Below are positions 1-8,153 of a stretch of DNA of 64,000 nucleotides, piece after piece (position 1 is the stretch's first letter; each line of letters starts with the position of its first letter). The notes under the pieces were generated by a model. The model had not been told where the DNA came from. It ran no database searches and was given only the letters and a program-made list of their open reading frames with translations. Both the position numbers and the translations under genes were made by a program. The stretch is from JADZFO01 sp964512635 (GTDB lineage: Bacteria > 4484-113 > JAFGCY01), in NCBI GenBank assembly GCA_964512635.1, contig CAZEJB010000014.1, forward strand, positions 1 through 64,000. Direction: 5' to 3'.

Positions 1-29
1 CAAAAGAAAGGGGCGCCATAGCGCCCCCG
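1..29 (-). terminator. Intrinsic terminator of the cohesin-like lipoprotein gene
   Basis: On the minus strand a GGGGCGC/GCGCCCC stem with a TATG loop is followed by TTTCTTTT. It starts about 25 bases after the stop codon of the gene at 55-2325. Confidence 0.85.
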
Positions 30-54
30 TTTAAACTCACTGTGTTGCCGGAAG

Positions 55-2325
55 TTACTTTTCTTCGTCCTCATCGGCATCCGAAGGCAGCTTGGGGCCG
101 ACCTCGTCCTCGGTCTCGGTATCAGCCTTGGCGTCCTCATCCTCATCGCCACCGGTAGCCTTGCCGGGCTTTTGGCCCGTTCCTCCGGTGCCACCAGTGC
201 CGCCAGTTCCACCCGTGCCGCCAGTGTTACCAGTGCCACCGGTGTTGCCGGTCCCACCTGTATTGCCGGTGCCACCTGTGTTACCGGTGCCGCCAGTGTT
301 ACCGGTCCCTCCGGTGTTTCCGGTTCCGCCCGTCTGCGTATTGGTGCCGGTCTGAGTGTTGCCACCTGTCTGCTGTGTACCAAGGCGCGTATTGGTGTTG
401 GTGCCTGGAACGGTTGGCTGGGTCGTCAGGCCGCCCGGCAGCGTGCTGGGCTGGGTCTGGCCCGCCGGGATCGCCGGCGCCTGGGTGCCCGGCGTGTTCT
501 CGCGCTTATAGCCCGCCAGGACCGGCGGCATGTTCATCTCAGTGGCATAGATCGGCCGGTCGACCATCAGCGGCAGGATATTGTCGCCATCCTCGTTCAG
601 GATGTACTGCGTGGCGGTATCAGACACCAGGGTCAACTGGGTCTGGTCCTGGCCTTCAATATCCTGCTTGGCCTTGAAGCGCAGATAAACCAGCGGGTCG
701 CTGCCCGACAGGTCGAGGCGGTCGCCATGGCTGTCTACAGCGACGATCACCGTCCCGGCAAGCTTGTCCGGCTCGGAGAAGAAGATACTCGCGCCGGGGT
801 CGTTGTCAAAGAACTCGCCCAGCTCGGCCTCGCGGAAGCTCAGCACATCCGGGTCGAAGGTAACCGTGAACAGGCCCTTGTGGAACTCGGGGATCTGCTC
901 GCCCTCGATGCGGACATACACCGGGTCGTCTTCGCGCACAATGTCGGGGAAGTCAGTGGACAGCGCAATCTTGGGTTCTTTCAGGACGGCGTCGACCTGC
1001 AGCTCAGTGGCCTCGGTCAGTTCGTCGTCCTTCCACATCATCTTCAGGAAGATCTGATACTTGCCCGGCTGATCCGGGGTGAAGTTGATGAAGGGGTCGT
1101 CAGTGACAAAGCACATCATCTCGAAGGCCTCGTCCGCCGTCAGCAGTTCGTCGCTATCATCCTCTTCGCTCAGACGGTTGCGCTCGGTGCCGTTATAGGC
1201 TTCGTACTGCTCACGCATCTGGCGCTGGCGCGGGCTGTCAATGCCGTCCAGGTTGCCGCTGCGCACGTCTTCATGCGGCGAACTGTCGTCCGCCACGTTT
1301 GAGGCGCCGTTCGGGCCGGTAGCGTCCGCCACATCCTCGGACAGATCAGGCAGGCCGATTTCATCATCGTCGGCAGCTACCGCGTGCTCATCTTCCGGCG
1401 GCGCAGCCCAGGTGTCTTCGTCGTCGTCCGGAATGCCATCGCCGGGGCCGGCGATGAAGCGGCGCTCCAGTACGCGTGACGAGGCGCCCTTCATGGACTT
1501 GCTGTCTGTCGGCTGAGGGCCGGCTGAGCTGCTGCGCCCTCCTTTGTCAGCGGCGTCAGCCAGGAAGATATTCCACTGGTTGCGCTCTTCCGCTGTAATG
1601 GTCTGAGTCTTGGACTTGTCGTAGATAGCACGAATAGCCGGCCCGGCGGTGTTGGGGTCGAAGCCCGGGGGCCAGATCAGCGGGTTGGGGTCCGGCACGT
1701 TGTTGGCTGACTGCTGGCCCGTATCAGTGGTGCTCCCGGTGCCCTGCGGTCCAAAGGAAGTTCCGTTCGTGTTCGTATTCGGCACTACCGGCTGGGTAGT
1801 ATCTCCAGGGGCCGCCGGCGGAGTCGCGCCGGGCAGGGTACCGCCAACCGGGGGTGCAACGCCGGTCTGGTCAGTCGGGGCCGGGACAGTGGCGTCCGGA
1901 GCCGGGGCGGCAGACTCGGCCGCGGTGTTGTACTTTTCTTCGACCAGCGTATACAGGCGGCCGCGCTCGCTCTCGTCAACTTCGCTGACTTCACCGGCGC
2001 TGATGGCCCAGCAGTACTGGACATCCTTGTTGTCAGGCACATCCACGATGCCATAGACAACATAGTCCTCGCCAGGGTTAACCTCGTTGACCTCCATGCC
2101 AACCTGCATGATGGTCACCGGTGGCTCGATCGGCTCGCCCGGCTGGCCAGTCTCACCATAGTTCTGGTTGCTGCTGGAAGTCGGGTTGCGGTACTGCGAG
2201 TCGTAGTTCGAGTTGGTCTGCGTGCCAAGCGTGCTCTGGTTGCTGGAGGTGCAGCCCAGAGGGGCATACAGTCCCAGCAGCAGCACAGTTGCCACGCCAA
2301 GTCCCTGCGTTGTCTTCTTAATCAT
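55..2325 (-). CDS. Secreted lipoprotein with a cohesin-like domain and Gly-Thr repeats
   Basis: A 756-residue exported protein. The N-terminus is a signal peptide ending in a lipobox with Cys25 (APLGC), so it should be anchored to a membrane by lipid. After a Ser/Asn-rich linker, residues about 72-115 look like a small beta domain. A long acidic, Pro/Thr-rich spacer follows. Residues about 450-590 resemble cohesin-type beta sandwiches: alternating hydrophobic strands, VTFDPDVLSF, then VYLRFKAKQ. The C-terminal tail has roughly eight GGTGNT units, which shorten to GGTG and end in an acidic Asp/Glu stretch. The start ATG has AGGAAGG upstream. Cohesin domains bind dockerins in cellulosomes, but single cohesins in lipoproteins are often of unknown use and I see no dockerin here. 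The function is unassigned; it is probably a surface or periplasmic structural or binding protein. Confidence 0.85.
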   Translation of the reverse strand: MIKKTTQGLGVATVLLLGLYAPLGCTSSNQSTLGTQTNSNYDSQYRNPTSSSNQNYGETGQPGEPIEPPVTIMQVGMEVNEVNPGEDYVVYGIVDVPDNKDVQYCWAISAGEVSEVDESERGRLYTLVEEKYNTAAESAAPAPDATVPAPTDQTGVAPPVGGTLPGATPPAAPGDTTQPVVPNTNTNGTSFGPQGTGSTTDTGQQSANNVPDPNPLIWPPGFDPNTAGPAIRAIYDKSKTQTITAEERNQWNIFLADAADKGGRSSSAGPQPTDSKSMKGASSRVLERRFIAGPGDGIPDDDEDTWAAPPEDEHAVAADDDEIGLPDLSEDVADATGPNGASNVADDSSPHEDVRSGNLDGIDSPRQRQMREQYEAYNGTERNRLSEEDDSDELLTADEAFEMMCFVTDDPFINFTPDQPGKYQIFLKMMWKDDELTEATELQVDAVLKEPKIALSTDFPDIVREDDPVYVRIEGEQIPEFHKGLFTVTFDPDVLSFREAELGEFFDNDPGASIFFSEPDKLAGTVIVAVDSHGDRLDLSGSDPLVYLRFKAKQDIEGQDQTQLTLVSDTATQYILNEDGDNILPLMVDRPIYATEMNMPPVLAGYKRENTPGTQAPAIPAGQTQPSTLPGGLTTQPTVPGTNTNTRLGTQQTGGNTQTGTNTQTGGTGNTGGTGNTGGTGNTGGTGNTGGTGNTGGTGNTGGTGGTGGTGGTGGTGQKPGKATGGDEDEDAKADTETEDEVGPKLPSDADEDEEK

Positions 2326-2434
2326 ATTCAGAGTTGCCTTCCTGCCTCAATGGTCTGCTTTGGACGGCGTCGACCAGCCCTGCGGACCAGCCAAAATCAT
2401 ACCATCGGCAGGACGCGCCTGATCTGACCTTTGT

Positions 2435-3397
2435 TTAGCCTACGCGGGCGCGCTGTTCCAGTTTCAGCACTTCCTCGCCCAGTTCCCTGAGGCGCGGGCA
2501 GGGTACTCCGGCGGCTTCGCCGGCGGCGGCCATGGCCAGATTCAGCCGGCTGATCTCTGTTTCCCGCCCGGCCCGGATATCCTCGCGCATTGAGCTGCTG
2601 TTCGACGAAGTAGCCTGCAGCAGCTCCCGCAGCTCTGCGCGCAGGTCGGCCATCCGCAGCGGTTCTCGTAGTGGCGCGCAGGCGCTGAGCACGGCCTTCA
2701 GCTCGGCCAGCAGATCCTTGACCTGCGGCCGGTCAAGCTGGCGCAAAAGCTCGCCGTTCGGGACGTCCTGGATGGCGCTCAGCGGATTGACCACGCAGTT
2801 AAGCGCGGCCTTCATCCACATCCGCTCCTCAAGATGGCTGTCCGGGATGGGATGCAGAAAGGGCGATGACAGGGGCATCAGCAGATCGATAGACTCGTCG
2901 GCCTCCCAGCCGAGTCCGAGCTCGCCAAGGACCAGGTCGTTGTGCAGTCCGGTATGCAGCCAGCCGCCGTTCAGATAAGCACCGCCAAAGAGGATGCCGA
3001 GGTGAAAGGGCCCGCGGTGCAGGCCATTGGCGATCACCAGCACCTCCGTGCTGGGAGTGGGAGCCAGCTCAGCCAGCACCTCCTCCACCTGCTGCGCCTT
3101 GACACAGACTATCAGCCACTGCGCCCAGGGCAGGTCGTCAGCGCTGGCATGCAGCTTCACGCGGTCAAGAGCAATGCTGACCGAGCTCTGCTCGAAGCTT
3201 CCGCCCGAGCTGCTGTCGTCTACGTGCACACGGATCGCATCCAGCTGCAGCCGCCGCTGTGGATTGCGTACCAGCCAGTGGAAGGGGACGCGGTTGCCGG
3301 CCAGAGTCGCCGCCACCAGGCTGCCCACGGCGCCAGCGCCAACCAGCGTAATGCTGGGTGGAATGCGCTCCCCCGGTTCAAAACTCAGATCGTTCAT
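2435..3397 (-). CDS. 2-dehydropantoate 2-reductase family protein (ApbA/PanE)
   Basis: A 320-residue cytosolic protein. The N-terminus has the Rossmann nucleotide-binding glycines VGAGAVGSLVA (residues about 18-28), typical of NADPH-binding ketopantoate reductases. These convert 2-dehydropantoate to pantoate in coenzyme A synthesis. The middle contains VCVKAQQVEEVL and VIANGLH, which match the family's VKAxQ and LxNG signatures. The C-terminal helical half includes KAALNCVVNPLSAI, matching the KxxxNxxxNP substrate-site motif. Length is near the family norm of about 300. The family also contains other 2-hydroxyacid reductases, so PanE is a good but unproven call. It stands alone, with a TACAAC hexamer 8 bases before ATG. 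No other pantothenate gene is nearby. Confidence 0.82.
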   Translation of the reverse strand: MNDLSFEPGERIPPSITLVGAGAVGSLVAATLAGNRVPFHWLVRNPQRRLQLDAIRVHVDDSSSGGSFEQSSVSIALDRVKLHASADDLPWAQWLIVCVKAQQVEEVLAELAPTPSTEVLVIANGLHRGPFHLGILFGGAYLNGGWLHTGLHNDLVLGELGLGWEADESIDLLMPLSSPFLHPIPDSHLEERMWMKAALNCVVNPLSAIQDVPNGELLRQLDRPQVKDLLAELKAVLSACAPLREPLRMADLRAELRELLQATSSNSSSMREDIRAGRETEISRLNLAMAAAGEAAGVPCPRLRELGEEVLKLEQRARVG

Positions 3398-3421
3398 GCC
3401 CTAGCGTTGTACCACAGTTGA

Positions 3422-3707
3422 GGGACTAGGGATTAGGGACCAGGTACCAGGGATTAGCAATAAGGGAGTGGTGGTCAGGAAATAGAGAACAGAGCTTTGG
3501 AGCGAAGATGGAAGTTAGCGATCCGATAAGAAATAGAACTTTGTGCCGAACAAACTCGAACTTGAGAGTAAATCAGCCTGCTAATTCGCCTGTTGCACTT
3601 AGTACCCTCTAATCCCTTGTCCCTCATCCCTGGTCCCTGCCTTTTCCTTCCGCCTTCCGCCTTTCGCCTTTCGCCTTCTTCGTCCCTGGTCCCTCGTCCG
3701 TGGTTCC
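3422..3707. repeat. Pair of inverted 7-base tandem repeat arrays
   Basis: From 3422 to about 3466 the sequence runs in 7-base steps (GGGACTA, GGGATTA, GGGACCA and variants). From 3603 to 3707 there are fifteen consecutive 7-mers in the opposite sense (TAATCCC, TTGTCCC, TCATCCC, TGGTCCC, then GCCTTCC/GCCTTTC, then TGGTCCC again). The two arrays bracket about 135 bases with no gene. The second array runs into the 3' end of the helicase gene. Confidence 0.85.
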
Positions 3708-6422
3708 CTTCTGCGCCATGAAGCGCCCCGCCTCAGCGATGCAGTCGCTGTAGCGACCGCGGAAGATCTGCGGCTGGGGCAGGGAGTCGATGAAGACCTT
3801 GCCATAACTGCTGTTGACCGCGCGGCTGTCCAGCAGGAACACGCAGCCATGGTCCTTGCGTGAGCGGATCAGCCGCCCGAAGCCCTGCTTCAGCAGGGTG
3901 GCCGCCAGCGGCAGGCTGTAGCCGCGGAAACTGTCGCCGCCGCTTTCGTCGATGGCGCGCTGGCGGCCGGCGTGGATCGGGTCCTTGAAGTTGGCGAAGG
4001 GCAGCTTGGCCAGAACGACGCAGCTCAGCGCATCGCCCACCACGTCAAAGCCCTCCCAGAAGCTGCGAGTCGCCAGCAGCAGCTTGTCGCCGCTCTCGCG
4101 GAACTGGTCGGCCAGCTCCTGGCGCGTCCCGGAAAGGCCCTGCACCAGCAGGCGGCTGGTGTCGATGAAGGGCGAGATCGACTCGGCGATCTGGTTCATG
4201 TCGCGATAGGAGTTGAACAGCACAAGCACCCCGCGAGGGAAGATCTTCTCCACACCAAGCACCACATCTTCAAGCTGTTCCATATAACGCTTGCGCTCGC
4301 TCCCGGTTGGGCCCGCCATGTCGCTGGCCACCAAAAGCAGGCTTTGCTCGCTGTAGTCAAAGGGGCTGTCGAGGCTCAGCCACTGGGTTTTATCCGCAAG
4401 CTCGGGGCTGAAGCCGAGACTCTGCTTCATATAGTCAAAACTGCCTGCCACGGTCAGGGTCGCGCTGGTAAGCACCACGCTCTCCTTGGCCGAAAGCAGG
4501 GCCTGGAAGATCGGCCCGGCCTGCAGCGGCGCAGTCTTGTACTCCCACTTGGGATCCATGCTGTCGGGCTCGACGTTGAACCAGGTAATGCTGCCGCTGT
4601 CCTCGGGCTTCCAGTTGATCAGGGCGTGATGGCAGGCCAGCAGGTCAAGCTGCAGGCTTTGCAGGTCCATCTGCAGCTGGGCATCCTCAAGGTACATATC
4701 GCTGCTCTCGGTGGTGAACAGGCCCTTGAGGTCGGAGGCGAGGGTCAGCATGCGCTCAACCAGCCCGGCCAGCCGCGCGGCCAGCTTGCCCAGCAGCACC
4801 AGCATTGCGCTCTGGTCCGGTTCGGCGGTCGCCGGGCTGACCTGGCTCTGGAACTCGTCGCTGATCACGCCCTTCATCTGGGCATGCTGCAGCAGGCGGA
4901 TCACCTGGGCGCGGGTCTCGGCGAGCTGCTTCATCCACTGTGGCAGCATGTCGCCGAAGCTCTGGCAGCGGTTGAAGGTGTCGGCAAGGTTGTCGCCAAC
5001 TTGGCTCGACGACAGCGCGAGGCGCCGGCGGATGTTCTCGTTGTCCAGCACCTCGAGCAGCTTATTGCCCAGGTCAATCGGCAGGTGGTCGCTGACCTCC
5101 AGCGTGTTCTGGCTGGTGATGGCGCTCTCGATGTTGTGCGCCTCATCGAAGACCACGTAGCTGCTCTTGGTCGCCACATTGTCGCGGTCCTCATCCGCCG
5201 GGTTGAACAGGGCGAAGACCAGCGCATGGTTGGTAATGGCGATATGGCTCTGCAGCGCATTGTCGCGGCGGCCAAAGAAGTGGCAGTTGCCGCGGAACTC
5301 GCAGCGGTCGCCAAGGCAGGTGGCAAAACCGCAGTCCACGGAACGGCTCAGCTCGCTGCGTTCGCCAAGCTTCAGCTCAGCCGGCGCTGGCACATCATCC
5401 AGTTCACCATCAGGCTGCATGGCGGCGCGTATCATCAAGTGTAGGATATAAAGCAATGCAGGGGTGCCACTTTGCAGCAGGCGCGCCCGTCGACGCTGGC
5501 TCTCGGCGCCGTTATGCAGCCAGAGGTCCTGCAGGCGCTTAAGACACAGGTAATGCTCCCGGCCCTTCAGCAGGGTCACGCGCAGCTCAAGCATATCCAG
5601 CACGCGGCGCAGACGCGGAATGTCCTGCTCCATCAGCTGGGTCTGCAGGTTGATCGTGTTGGTGCTGACAATCCCCAGCTTGCCGGTCCGCGCCGTCTGT
5701 ACCGCCAGCGGCAGCAGATAGGCCAGCGACTTTCCCACGCCCGTACCCGCTTCCACCACCAGCGGCTGTTTCTGGTCCAGCGCCTGCTCGACCGCGTGCA
5801 CCATCGCCTGCTGCTGGGGGCGCTCTTCATAGGCGTCAAATGCAGTGCTCAGCGCTTTGCGGGCGGCAAAGAGCTTTTCCAGCAGGTCCGGCGGCAGATC
5901 CTGGCGCGTCGGCGCTCCGGCAGGCGCCTTGGCCGGGAAGAACTTATCCATCTCCACATCGCCGCTGGCCGGCAGGTTCAGAATGTCGCTGCGCAGGTGC
6001 AGCTCAGCTTCCAGCCAGCCCAGGCGCCGCGCCTCGCCCATCTCGCTGACCAGCCAGGCCAGCTGGGCCAGCAGGTCGTTCGGCACCGCCGCCAGCTTCT
6101 CCCAGGCCGCCTGGCAGGCGGTCTGCAGCTTGAACAGGCTGTCGTGGACCCTGCTGACCCCCAGCAGATACAGCAGGTCTTCCGCCAGACACAGACTGCC
6201 GGATGGTCCCGGCCAGCTTGAGACCAGTGTGCGGACAGCCAGACTGTCCCAGCCCGCGCCGGCAATAACCAGGCTGTCTCGCTGGCTGTCGGGGATCGCC
6301 GCCAGCAGCTGGCGGCTGTCGCTGAAGGCGATGTCATCGGGGGGCTGGCCCTCGCGCAGCAGACGCAGCTCGCCGCGGACATCGCGGGAGTTGTTCAGAT
6401 ACACGAGGATGCGCAGGGGCAC
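3624..6422 (-). CDS. dinG: DinG/XPD-family ATP-dependent DNA helicase
   Basis: A 932-residue superfamily 2 helicase. Walker A is GTGVGKS (about 225-232) and the DEAH box is FDEAHNIE (about 424-431). Between them are four cysteines, CGFATCLGDRCEFRGNC (about 360-376), spaced like the iron-sulfur cluster site of XPD/DinG enzymes, which unwind DNA 5' to 3' in repair. The C-terminal helicase half includes LVQGLSGTRQELADQF and TRSFWEGFDV. The first 180 residues are not helicase and I do not recognise them. The last 27 residues, rich in Lys, Gly and Glu, are encoded by the 7-base repeat array at 3603-3707, so the natural C-terminus has probably been replaced or extended. The GTG start is 6 bases from a TACAAT, suggesting a leaderless mRNA. 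Confidence 0.93.
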   Translation of the reverse strand: MPLRILVYLNNSRDVRGELRLLREGQPPDDIAFSDSRQLLAAIPDSQRDSLVIAGAGWDSLAVRTLVSSWPGPSGSLCLAEDLLYLLGVSRVHDSLFKLQTACQAAWEKLAAVPNDLLAQLAWLVSEMGEARRLGWLEAELHLRSDILNLPASGDVEMDKFFPAKAPAGAPTRQDLPPDLLEKLFAARKALSTAFDAYEERPQQQAMVHAVEQALDQKQPLVVEAGTGVGKSLAYLLPLAVQTARTGKLGIVSTNTINLQTQLMEQDIPRLRRVLDMLELRVTLLKGREHYLCLKRLQDLWLHNGAESQRRRARLLQSGTPALLYILHLMIRAAMQPDGELDDVPAPAELKLGERSELSRSVDCGFATCLGDRCEFRGNCHFFGRRDNALQSHIAITNHALVFALFNPADEDRDNVATKSSYVVFDEAHNIESAITSQNTLEVSDHLPIDLGNKLLEVLDNENIRRRLALSSSQVGDNLADTFNRCQSFGDMLPQWMKQLAETRAQVIRLLQHAQMKGVISDEFQSQVSPATAEPDQSAMLVLLGKLAARLAGLVERMLTLASDLKGLFTTESSDMYLEDAQLQMDLQSLQLDLLACHHALINWKPEDSGSITWFNVEPDSMDPKWEYKTAPLQAGPIFQALLSAKESVVLTSATLTVAGSFDYMKQSLGFSPELADKTQWLSLDSPFDYSEQSLLLVASDMAGPTGSERKRYMEQLEDVVLGVEKIFPRGVLVLFNSYRDMNQIAESISPFIDTSRLLVQGLSGTRQELADQFRESGDKLLLATRSFWEGFDVVGDALSCVVLAKLPFANFKDPIHAGRQRAIDESGGDSFRGYSLPLAATLLKQGFGRLIRSRKDHGCVFLLDSRAVNSSYGKVFIDSLPQPQIFRGRYSDCIAEAGRFMAQKGTTDEGPGTKKAKGERRKAEGKGRDQG

Positions 6423-6428
6423 GCAGGG

Positions 6429-6434
6429 ATTGTA
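6429..6434 (-). promoter_or_regulatory. -10 element of dinG (leaderless type)
   Basis: TACAAT on the minus strand, with exactly 6 bases between it and the GTG at 6422. The bases just upstream (GCGGCCTACAAT) resemble the end of the REP family whose ends read GGCCCTACA. Confidence 0.7.
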
Positions 6435-6469
6435 GGCCGCGCGGAAAAAGTACTTAACACGCTCTTTAG

Positions 6470-6528
6470 CAGCGCGGCCCTGTCCGCGCGTCTAACCGCG
6501 AGAAGAAGCGCGGCCCTGTCCGCGCGTC
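6470..6528. repeat. Two direct copies of a GC palindrome
   Basis: The palindromic unit AGCGCGGCCCTGTCCGCGCG occurs twice, 37 bases apart, between the divergent dinG and small membrane protein genes. It belongs to the GAGCGCGGAC-type repeats seen elsewhere in the window. Confidence 0.8.
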
Positions 6529-6562
6529 GAAACGCCCTGTGGCAGCACGGCTTGCGACGCGC

Positions 6563-6568
6563 TATGAT
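6563..6568 (+). promoter_or_regulatory. -10 element of the small membrane gene cluster
   Basis: TATGAT, 7 bases before a GTG at 6576. Its position would put the transcript start at or next to that GTG. Confidence 0.55.
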
Positions 6569-6575
6569 CATGGCC

Positions 6576-6908
6576 GTGTTTCCTGGCGCGACAGACGCGT
6601 TTGCCAGATTCATCGGCTGGCTGATTACCGAGCTGCTCTTCAGCCGCGCCGGGCTGTGGCTGCTGCTATCCGCCGCCCTCGGCGGCCTGGGCTTTTTCGG
6701 CGGCGCTGCGCTCGACCGCGGCAACGGTGGCGCAGGTGTGTTTTCCTGGCTGCTCGGCGGCACCTGCCTGGTCGGCGCGCTATTCCTGTTCCACTGGCTG
6801 CTGAGCGTCGGCACGCACCAGCGCTACGAAGGCGACAAGACCGTGGCCGAGCTTGAGGACGAGGCGGAGCTGTCGCTGCACGAACGCTTCCTGCGGCGGG
6901 GGCGCTGA
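6576..6908 (+). CDS. Small two-helix membrane protein, first gene of a five-gene cluster
   Basis: About 110 residues. Two hydrophobic segments, LWLLLSAALGGLGFFGGAAL and the one covering SWLLGGTCLVGALFLFHWLL, are joined by a short loop and followed by a charged C-terminal tail (DEAELSLHERFLRRGR). The start is uncertain. In-frame TTG at 6552, ATG at 6564 and ATG at 6570 exist, but TATGAT at 6563-6568 would place the transcript start near GTG 6576, giving a leaderless message. The gene ends 2 bases before the next ATG, so the cluster is probably one transcript. I do not recognise a family. It lacks the WLD...GT motif of its four neighbours. Confidence 0.75.
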   Translation: MFPGATDAFARFIGWLITELLFSRAGLWLLLSAALGGLGFFGGAALDRGNGGAGVFSWLLGGTCLVGALFLFHWLLSVGTHQRYEGDKTVAELEDEAELSLHERFLRRGR

Positions 6909-6910
6909 GC

Positions 6911-7323
6911 ATGGACTGGTTTGACGCGCTCTGGGCGGCTGACAGCTGCCTCAGTCTGCAAGGATATTCCTGCGGCGGTGTTGTCTTTCTCTTCGTGCTG
7001 TTTGCCGCCGCCGGTGCCGCCGGCGGATACTACCTCGGCCGCTGGCTTGATGCCCAGCTCGGTACAGACTTTCTGCAATGGCTGCTGGCCATAGTCGGCG
7101 CAGGCGCGGGCATAGTTCTNNNNNNNNNNNNNNNNNNNNNNNNNNNNNNNNNNNNNNNNNNNNNNNNNNNNNNNNNNNNNNNNNNNNNNNNNNNNNNNNN
7201 NNNNNNNNNNNNNNNNNNNCAGACTTTCTGCAATGGCTGCTGGCCATAGTCGGCGCAGGCGCGGGCATAGTTCTAGCCTACTGGATCATGCGCCGCAATG
7301 CAGAGTCGAGGGACTGGAGCTGA
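6911..7323 (+). CDS. AtpZ/AtpI-like small membrane protein, copy 1, interrupted by a scaffold gap
   Basis: The reading frame begins MDWFDALW, has a hydrophobic segment, then LGRWLDAQLGTDFLQWLL and a second hydrophobic segment with GAGAG. This is the layout of AtpZ/AtpI proteins, small partners of F-type ATP synthase (two helices with G-x-WLD-x-x-LGT between). The 100-N gap cuts it. The 55 bases before the gap (7065-7119) are identical to the 55 after it (7220-7274). If that overlap and the Ns are collapsed, the frame stays open to TGA at 7321-7323 and gives an 85-residue protein ending RRNAESRDWS, the same as copy 2. I therefore annotate one gene across the gap. The AtpZ resemblance is by motif only; no ATP synthase genes are in the window. 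Confidence 0.75.
7065..7274. other. Scaffold gap of 100 Ns flanked by an identical 55-base overlap
   Basis: Ns occupy 7120-7219. The 55 bases on each side are identical and lie inside a longer stretch shared with the next paralogue (7425-7570). A round 100-N gap with a fixed-length identical overlap is typical of an assembler joining contigs that end at a repeat. The gap may be spurious, or may hide further paralogue copies. Confidence 0.85.
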
Positions 7324-7324
7324 T

Positions 7325-7570
7325 ATGGACTGGCTGGGCTGTCTGAGCTTTCTCGATCCTGCCAGCTGCATGAGTGACGGAACAGTCGCTCTATTCCTGA
7401 TACTAGGTGCGGCGGGAGGCGCCGGCGGACATTACCTCGGCCGCTGGCTTGATGCCCAGCTCGGTACAGACTTTCTGCAATGGCTGCTGGCCATAGTCGG
7501 CGCAGGCGCGGGCATAGTTCTGGCCTACTGGATCATGCGCCGCAATGCAGAGTCGAGAGACTGGAGCTGA
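7325..7570 (+). CDS. AtpZ/AtpI-like small membrane protein, copy 2
   Basis: 81 residues starting MDWLGCLSFLDPASC. The first helix (about 22-42) leads into YLGRWLDAQLGTDFLQWLL and a second helix rich in Gly/Ala (AIVGAGAGIVLAYWI), ending RRNAESRDWS. The G-x-WLD-x-x-LGT signature matches AtpZ/AtpI-type proteins. The second half is nearly base-for-base identical to copy 1, while the first third differs, so the copies have been duplicated recently or homogenised by gene conversion. The ATG is 1 base after the TGA of the previous gene (TGATATG), indicating translational coupling. Confidence 0.8.
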   Translation: MDWLGCLSFLDPASCMSDGTVALFLILGAAGGAGGHYLGRWLDAQLGTDFLQWLLAIVGAGAGIVLAYWIMRRNAESRDWS

Positions 7571-7571
7571 T

Positions 7572-7814
7572 ATGGACTGGCTGTTTACCGGCTGTTGTCT
7601 CATAGATCTCGCCCTCAGTTGGTGGCTTGTCCTCATAGTTGGTCTGACTGCGGCTGGTGGCTTGGGTGGCTGGTCTTTTGGATCATGGCTGGATGCCAAC
7701 TGGGGTACGGAGTACATGGCTCCCCTGCTGGCATTTCTTGGCGCAGTGTGCGGATTTGTAATCAGCCTTCTCCTGCTCAGCCGTGGCCAGCTTCGCTCAG
7801 ATCGCGAGCCCTGA
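7572..7814 (+). CDS. AtpZ/AtpI-like small membrane protein, copy 3 (diverged)
   Basis: 80 residues starting MDWLFTGCCLIDLALSW. Helix 1 is LVLIVGLTAAGGLGGW. The signature is FGSWLDANWGTEYMAPLL, keeping SWLD and GT, followed by helix 2 (LAFLGAVCGFVISLLLL) and a charged tail. It is clearly related to copies 1 and 2 but far more diverged, so the tandem array is old with recent exchange between the first two members. TGA-T-ATG coupling to the previous gene is repeated exactly. The function is unknown beyond the AtpZ-like topology. Confidence 0.78.
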   Translation: MDWLFTGCCLIDLALSWWLVLIVGLTAAGGLGGWSFGSWLDANWGTEYMAPLLAFLGAVCGFVISLLLLSRGQLRSDREP

Positions 7815-7850
7815 GCGGGAATACACCAGAAATGCGGTGAAGGAGGCAGC

Positions 7851-8048
7851 ATGCTCTACTTCATGGAAGACTGGAAGATAAAGCTGGTCGTAGGGCTAGC
7901 CGGAGTCTGCGGACTGGGAGGCTGGTCGCTGGGCCGACAGCTTGACCTGAACTGGGGCAGCGAGTTCATGGCTGTGACCCTGGCTGCCTGCGCAGCTCTT
8001 ATAGGTACTGCCATTGGATGGTGGCTCGTCCGCCCGGCGACGGAGTAG
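7851..8048 (+). CDS. AtpZ/AtpI-like small membrane protein, copy 4 (diverged)
   Basis: 65 residues. Helix 1 (IKLVVGLAGVCGLGGWSLG) runs into RQLDLNWGSEFMAVTLAAC, where the WLD..LGT signature has become QLD..WGS, and helix 2 ends in GTAIGWWLVRP. The gene is the most divergent of the array and is separated from copy 3 by 36 bases with an AAGGAGG ribosome-binding site at about 7839-7845. It is probably in the same transcript. The last gene before EtfB, it ends 11 bases before a TACAAT promoter element. Confidence 0.75.
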   Translation: MLYFMEDWKIKLVVGLAGVCGLGGWSLGRQLDLNWGSEFMAVTLAACAALIGTAIGWWLVRPATE

Positions 8049-8058
8049 CCGCCTTTGC

Positions 8059-8064
8059 TACAAT
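8059..8064 (+). promoter_or_regulatory. -10 element upstream of etfB
   Basis: TACAAT in the context GCTACAAT. It lies about 90 bases before the etfB ATG, so this transcript has a leader, and the gene has its own ribosome-binding site. Confidence 0.5.
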
Positions 8065-8153
8065 TCTGCTCCGCCGCCTTGGGGCTCAAGCGCACCCAAC
8101 CCAGACCCGTTTTTGCCTTGCCACGCGCGCCCCGCGGCCATGAGGAGCAGCAG

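Noticed and set aside
172..1302. Long plus-strand frame opposite the cohesin-like lipoprotein
   Set aside because: It is the antisense shadow of a well-supported gene and its product has no motif or signal.
3972..5444. 490-codon plus-strand frame inside dinG
   Set aside because: Antisense shadow of the helicase, with no supporting signal.
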